Shown: positions 60,291 through 64,000 of the stretch, piece after piece
Numbering within the stretch: position 1 is the first letter of the stretch
Layout of the letters: every line of letters starts with the position of its first letter
Assembly: GCF_007746795.1 (NCBI RefSeq)
Contig: NZ_CP036343.1
Location: 5,741,357-5,805,356, forward strand
From: Gimesia algae
GTDB taxonomy: Bacteria > Planctomycetota > Planctomycetia > Planctomycetales > Planctomycetaceae
Length of the DNA: 64,000 bases
Direction of reading: 5' to 3'
Program-made: the position numbers and the translations under genes
Notes under the pieces: generated by a model
The model's database searches: none
Told to the model about the DNA's origin: nothing
Seen by the model: the letters and a program-made list of their open reading frames with translations, nothing else

Positions 60291-61307
60291 TTGGCCAACG
60301 AAAAACGCGATTACGATGATTTTCTGGAGAAACTGAAACGTCACCACGATGTCATGGTGGAAGAACTGCATAAAGTCATCATTGGGCAGGACGCCGTCAT
60401 TGAACAGATACTGGCTGCGATTTTTACCGGGGGGCATTGTCTGCTGGTGGGCGTACCCGGTCTGGCAAAAACATTGCTGGTCAGTACGATCGCCCGTATT
60501 CTGGACTGTGAGTTCAAGCGGATTCAGTTTACCCCCGACCTGATGCCCTCTGATATCACCGGAACGAATGTGCTCGAAGAAGAGGATTCCGGCCGCCGTT
60601 CCTTTCGCTTTGTACAAGGCCCGGTTTTCACCAATATTCTCCTGGCAGACGAAATCAACCGAACGCCCCCCAAAACTCAGGCGGCTTTACTGCAGTCCAT
60701 GCAGGAGCGCGAAGTCACTGTAGGGCAGACGACATACGACCTGCCTGATCCATTCTTTGTGATCGCCACACAGAACCCCATTGAACAGGAAGGGACATAT
60801 CCACTGCCCGAAGCACAGTTGGACCGCTTTATGTTTAATATTAAAGTGGAATACCCCAACCTCGAAGAGGAAGAAAAAATCCTGGCATCGACCAGCCAGA
60901 GCGAGAAACCTGAAATCCGAAAAGTCCTGTCAGCGAAATCGATCGTCTATCTGCAACGCCAGATCAATATGATTGAAGTCGGCCCGATGACGATTAACTA
61001 TGTCACTCGACTGGTGAGAGCAACACGTCCATCAGATGGATCGGCTCCCGCTTTTGTGAAACAGATGGTCGACTGGGGCGCAGGACCACGTGCAGGCCAG
61101 TATCTGATTGCAGGCGGAAAAGCGATTGCCGCCATGTCAGGCCGGGCGAGCGTCTCGTTGAATGATATCAGAAGGGTAGCGGTCCCCGTGCTCAGACATC
61201 GTATCTCCACCAATTTTCAGGCCCAGGCTGAAGGTATGGTAACCGAAGATATTATTGCCCGCTTATTGGAAGAGATCCCGGAACCCAGTATTCCTAAGTA
61301 TGAATGA
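60291..61307 (+). CDS. MoxR-family AAA+ ATPase
   Basis: MoxR chaperone-like ATPase of 338 residues. Walker A GVPGLAKT lies near residue 60 and Walker B LLADEINRTPPKTQAALLQS near 118. ATQNPIEQEGTYPLPEAQLD (sensor 1 region) and PVLRHRISTNFQAQAEGM at the C-terminus are standard for the family. MoxR proteins act with von Willebrand-type proteins to mature metalloenzymes or envelope complexes. The usual DUF58 and BatA/B partners are not downstream here; the neighbour is a convergent kinase gene. The start is a TTG with a weak ribosome-binding site. Confidence 0.93.
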   Translation: MANEKRDYDDFLEKLKRHHDVMVEELHKVIIGQDAVIEQILAAIFTGGHCLLVGVPGLAKTLLVSTIARILDCEFKRIQFTPDLMPSDITGTNVLEEEDSGRRSFRFVQGPVFTNILLADEINRTPPKTQAALLQSMQEREVTVGQTTYDLPDPFFVIATQNPIEQEGTYPLPEAQLDRFMFNIKVEYPNLEEEEKILASTSQSEKPEIRKVLSAKSIVYLQRQINMIEVGPMTINYVTRLVRATRPSDGSAPAFVKQMVDWGAGPRAGQYLIAGGKAIAAMSGRASVSLNDIRRVAVPVLRHRISTNFQAQAEGMVTEDIIARLLEEIPEPSIPKYE

Positions 61308-61332
61308 TTGTTTCATAACCCAATGCTCGAAC

Positions 61333-61369
61333 AGCAGAACTGACTTCTCAATGAGCAGTCAGTTCTGCT
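61333..61369. repeat. 13-bp inverted repeat between convergent moxR and kinase genes
   Basis: AGCAGAACTGACT (61333-61345) pairs perfectly with AGTCAGTTCTGCT (61357-61369). The right arm lies inside the 3' end of the kinase gene. No U-tract follows on either strand, so it may act as a bidirectional terminator only weakly, or mark an RNA 3' end. Confidence 0.6.
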
Positions 61370-62832
61370 GAGTCGTTAAGCTGATGCTGCAGCACTTTCT
61401 GAATTTTGGCTCGCAGGTTCCGAATTTTGATCGGTTGAACCAGAATTCGCGAACGATCCGTTTTCTGAAGTGCTTTTTTCGCGCTGGCATTTTTCTCAGA
61501 GAGCACAAGCACAGCAGCCAGATCGGCATCCATCGCCAGCGAATTATTGAATGCTTCCAGAGCACCCGCTCCAATCGAATCTTCCATGAAGACCACACAA
61601 TCAGGCGCATTTTCCTTAATGCGGTTCAGGGCCCGTTCTATATCGCTGAGAATCAGTACTCGATAACCATGCTTGGTGAGATATTCTCTGAGGACATCCT
61701 GGTGTTTGGGACGGTTCTCCACACACAAAATTGTGGGGGGAGCGATCACCATTTTTAATTCCTGCTCAGCGGAGGGCTTCGATTCAGCCGGTTTATCAGC
61801 TGTGCCAGCTTCACCTAGTTGGGCACGCACTTCCAGCAGATCCTGAATGGCCTCGGTTGCTGACTGATAACGTTGAACAGGCTGGTAGGCCATCAGCTTT
61901 TCCAGCACGTTTACAATGGGAGTGGGCAGATCTGGTTCGAGCGTCGTAATGGGAGGGACCTGTGAATAGCGTGAGGGTCGCTTTCGTTCTTCAATATCTT
62001 TCGTTCTGGGGAAGGGGGGCTTACCACTGAGCAGTTCATAAAAGATAGTGCCGACAAAATAGAGGTCGCTGCGGGGATCGTTACGGGGTGCTCCCGTCGA
62101 TTTTTCCAGTGTTCCGTATTCAACAGCCCGCTGGTGTGCTTCCCCGGCACCACTGGCGTCATCTTCGCCTGCCAGTCCAAAGTCAATCAGTTTAGCAACC
62201 CCCTGAATTGACATCAGGACGTTGGTGGGTTTCATATCTCGATGAGTATATCCCAGGCGATTGGCATACTCCAGACCTTCGCAGATATCCACGGTATAGT
62301 TAATTGCTTCAATGGGAGATAACTTTTTGCGGATCGTTATGAAATCTCGCAGGTTTCCACCTTCGACAAATTCCATTGTAAAGTAGTGCGTATCGTCCTG
62401 AACTCCTACATCATAAATCGACACAATATTTTTGTGTTGAAACTGTTTACAGACTTCAGCTTCCCGATGAAACATTTTGACCGTTTCGGGATCTTGAGCC
62501 CAGCGCTGCCGGAGAACCTTAACGCCGACCATGCGACCATCGTGCAATGAAGCAGCCCGGTATACGCGGGCAAAACTCCCGGAAGCATTCTGATACATGA
62601 GCTTATTATCACCGAGTACCAGTCCATCGAACTCGTTGGTTTTGAGCCGACCTGCCTGAAAAGAAGTGATGAGATTCTTACGCTCTAACAGGCGAATGAG
62701 CTGATCATCATCAGTTGATTTTTCCTGAAGCTCCTGAAGACAGGAATCCATATCCTGCTGTGAAACGAGTCGCATGCTGACTAATTCCACACTGAGCTTT
62801 TTCTTTTGTGACTTCTTATTGAAAAAAATCAT
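61348..62832 (-). CDS. Ser/Thr protein kinase fused to a degenerate receiver-like domain
   Basis: After a 65-residue helical region, a eukaryotic-type kinase domain runs from about residue 75 to 345: VKVLRQRW (ATP-anchoring lysine), GYTHRDMKPTNVLM (catalytic loop with HRD), IDFGLAG (DFG). The C-terminal 125 residues resemble a response-regulator receiver: ILCVENRPKHQDVLREYLTK, then DCVVFMEDSIGAG and RILVQPIKI. The phospho-acceptor position, the usual DD pair after the first strand and the conserved lysine are all altered (VEN, FME, QP), so it is a pseudo-receiver. No transmembrane helix is present, so it is cytoplasmic. Confidence 0.9.
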   Translation of the reverse strand: MIFFNKKSQKKKLSVELVSMRLVSQQDMDSCLQELQEKSTDDDQLIRLLERKNLITSFQAGRLKTNEFDGLVLGDNKLMYQNASGSFARVYRAASLHDGRMVGVKVLRQRWAQDPETVKMFHREAEVCKQFQHKNIVSIYDVGVQDDTHYFTMEFVEGGNLRDFITIRKKLSPIEAINYTVDICEGLEYANRLGYTHRDMKPTNVLMSIQGVAKLIDFGLAGEDDASGAGEAHQRAVEYGTLEKSTGAPRNDPRSDLYFVGTIFYELLSGKPPFPRTKDIEERKRPSRYSQVPPITTLEPDLPTPIVNVLEKLMAYQPVQRYQSATEAIQDLLEVRAQLGEAGTADKPAESKPSAEQELKMVIAPPTILCVENRPKHQDVLREYLTKHGYRVLILSDIERALNRIKENAPDCVVFMEDSIGAGALEAFNNSLAMDADLAAVLVLSEKNASAKKALQKTDRSRILVQPIKIRNLRAKIQKVLQHQLNDSAELTAH

Positions 62833-63198
62833 TCGCGGTCCATGATCTGCCGATGCACATCAGGCAATGTATTAGATTTGCTGTAAACCAAATGGAAACA
62901 GAACAGTGAGTTCAAATTTGATTTAGCTGTTCTCTTTCGCGAAAAAGAAAAAATGAGTGCCTCGTTTACATAAAATCCAGTCGCCAGATATCATCTCTGA
63001 ATTGAATGAGAGCTAAAAAGTATAATAAAACAACGGCCCTGAAATAGATACAAAATTCCAGATATGAATTTTTGAATTAGGGAGAATGACAAATTATAGC
63101 ACCTGAATTGATGCAAGGGAATCAGTGAACACGCGCGCAGAAAATAATTTGCCAATTTCAGCGTTCGATGAAGCGCATTCGTTCTAAACAGAACAGAC
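62833..63198. other. A/T-rich intergenic region
   Basis: About 365 bases between the kinase gene and nagA, with no coding frame, repeat or hairpin that I can support. The kinase promoter should be within it. Confidence 0.4.
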
Positions 63199-64000
63199 TC
63201 ATGAATTCACGAGCAATGTCCCGTATTTGACCGCGCCACAGGCGAGCGTGGTCTGAATATTCATTCGGGAGCCAACTCCTTCGTAGTGGAAGAGAATCAG
63301 ATCGGCCCGGGAACCAGCTTCCAGGCTGATTTCCTCAAAACCCAGCAGTCGAGCTGGATTGAGACCTGCCATATCCAGTGACTCCTGCAGGGTAATCCCT
63401 GCCATGTCAATCGCGGTCGTCACACAGGTATCGGTTTCCATACCGGACCCAGCCAGTAACTGTCTCTGGCCTGCAATCACAATCGGGCCATCTTCCAAAA
63501 CTTCCATTTTGACCGAACCTTCTCCATAAATCCCGGGAGGAGATCCCGCCAGCCCGGAGGCATCGCAGGTAATGATTGTGTTCTCGACACCTTTGGTCTT
63601 AATAATGGTCCGGACAACACTGGCGGGCAGGTGATGTCCATCAGTAATAATACTGGCCATCAGCCGTGGTTCGCCTAACTGCTCCCAGATGTAATTGGGA
63701 TGTCGACGCAATGTCCCATGCGCCCCATTGCCCAGATGAGTACTCAATTGAGCCCCGGCATCAACGGCTTCCATGATGTGTTCCGGCTCTGCAGCCGTGT
63801 GACCAATTGAAACCACGACCCCGGAAGCAACTGCTTTTTTGATAAACGAAATCGCATTATCGACTTCGGGAGCCAGCGTGATCAGTCGAATGCGATTTCC
63901 GGAAAGTTCCTGAAGCCGACAGAATTCATCCCAGTCTGCAGCCCGCACCTGATCCAGTGGATGTGCACCACGAGGGCCCTGCATAGGTGAAATATATGGA
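63199..64000 (-). CDS. nagA: N-acetylglucosamine-6-phosphate deacetylase (5' truncated by window)
   Basis: The frame is open to the window edge, where PYISPMQGPRGAHPLDQVR matches the NagA region after the first metal site. SIGHTAAEPEHIMEAVDAGA and STHLGNGAHGTLRRHPN carry the metal-binding and substrate histidines, and TCDASGLAGSPPGIY contains the catalytic aspartate (usually D-A in NagA). The end AGSRADLILFHYEG is the typical amidohydrolase C-terminus. It removes acetate from GlcNAc-6-phosphate in amino-sugar use. The start lies beyond base 64000, so length and operon partners are not visible. Confidence 0.92.
   Translation of the reverse strand, partial: PYISPMQGPRGAHPLDQVRAADWDEFCRLQELSGNRIRLITLAPEVDNAISFIKKAVASGVVVSIGHTAAEPEHIMEAVDAGAQLSTHLGNGAHGTLRRHPNYIWEQLGEPRLMASIITDGHHLPASVVRTIIKTKGVENTIITCDASGLAGSPPGIYGEGSVKMEVLEDGPIVIAGQRQLLAGSGMETDTCVTTAIDMAGITLQESLDMAGLNPARLLGFEEISLEAGSRADLILFHYEGVGSRMNIQTTLACGAVKYGTLLVNS

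Overview
The window looks like chromosome of a planctomycete, probably a Gimesia-like member of the Planctomycetaceae (inference from gene families; no rRNA is present to confirm it). Three DUF1559 pseudopilin-like proteins, a DUF1501 / Planctomycete-cytochrome (PSCyt1-DUF1549-DUF1553) pair, a PVC-type heme-binding protein with one CxxCH, PQQ-type beta-propeller proteins, DUF4159 repeats and a DUF6717-like protein are all typical of that group. G+C is close to 50 percent, most genes lie on the minus strand, and gene density is ordinary except in one short accessory island.

Layout. 0-5.8 kb: end of an RTX-type calcium-binding protein, a tRNA-dihydrouridine synthase, Maf, a zinc-ribbon membrane protein, a DUF1559 protein and the hslV-hslU protease operon. 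5.8-8.3 kb: an accessory island that reads as a degenerate integron gene-cassette array without an integrase. It holds an HD-domain hydrolase, a shortened high-GC YCII protein and a frameshifted DUF6985-like gene, all in the same direction, separated by a canonical attC site and attC-like inverted repeats. 8.3-14.6 kb: DUF1501 plus cytochrome/DUF1553 pair, then an IclR regulator with a class V aminotransferase. 14.6-20.1 kb: prkA-yeaH-spoVR stress operon plus one small gene. 20.7-25.7 kb: ceramidase-like protein, adenine deaminase, SGNH-like protein, tRNA-Arg(CCT) with a clear promoter, and small membrane proteins. 25.7-33.7 kb: PAP2 lipoprotein, an alkaline-phosphatase-superfamily membrane sulfatase, a BlaI/M56 regulator pair, two DUF1559 genes (one with a one-base frameshift) and a small lipoprotein. 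33.7-43 kb: TPR-like membrane protein, tandem UspA, an orphan SPPY-type DNA methyltransferase and two large secreted heme-binding proteins. 43-51.2 kb: dsbD, a YeiH-type transporter, argD-argF with a strong intercistronic hairpin, and hemB. 51.4-64 kb: coupled PQQ beta-propeller genes, a glycosyltransferase, a four-gene region with DUF4159 and a divergent MoxR ATPase, a Ser/Thr kinase fused to a degenerate receiver domain, and part of nagA.

The most unusual content is the cassette island: a textbook attC of the aadA-cassette type in a planctomycete-like chromosome, with neighbouring genes of very different base composition and decayed coding frames. A 73-bp intergenic element with inverted-repeat ends occurs twice (next to that island and 28 kb away, upstream of the UspA gene). 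Two independent one-base frameshifts, in the DUF6985-like and DUF1559 genes, are clear from the continuation of each conserved domain in a second frame.
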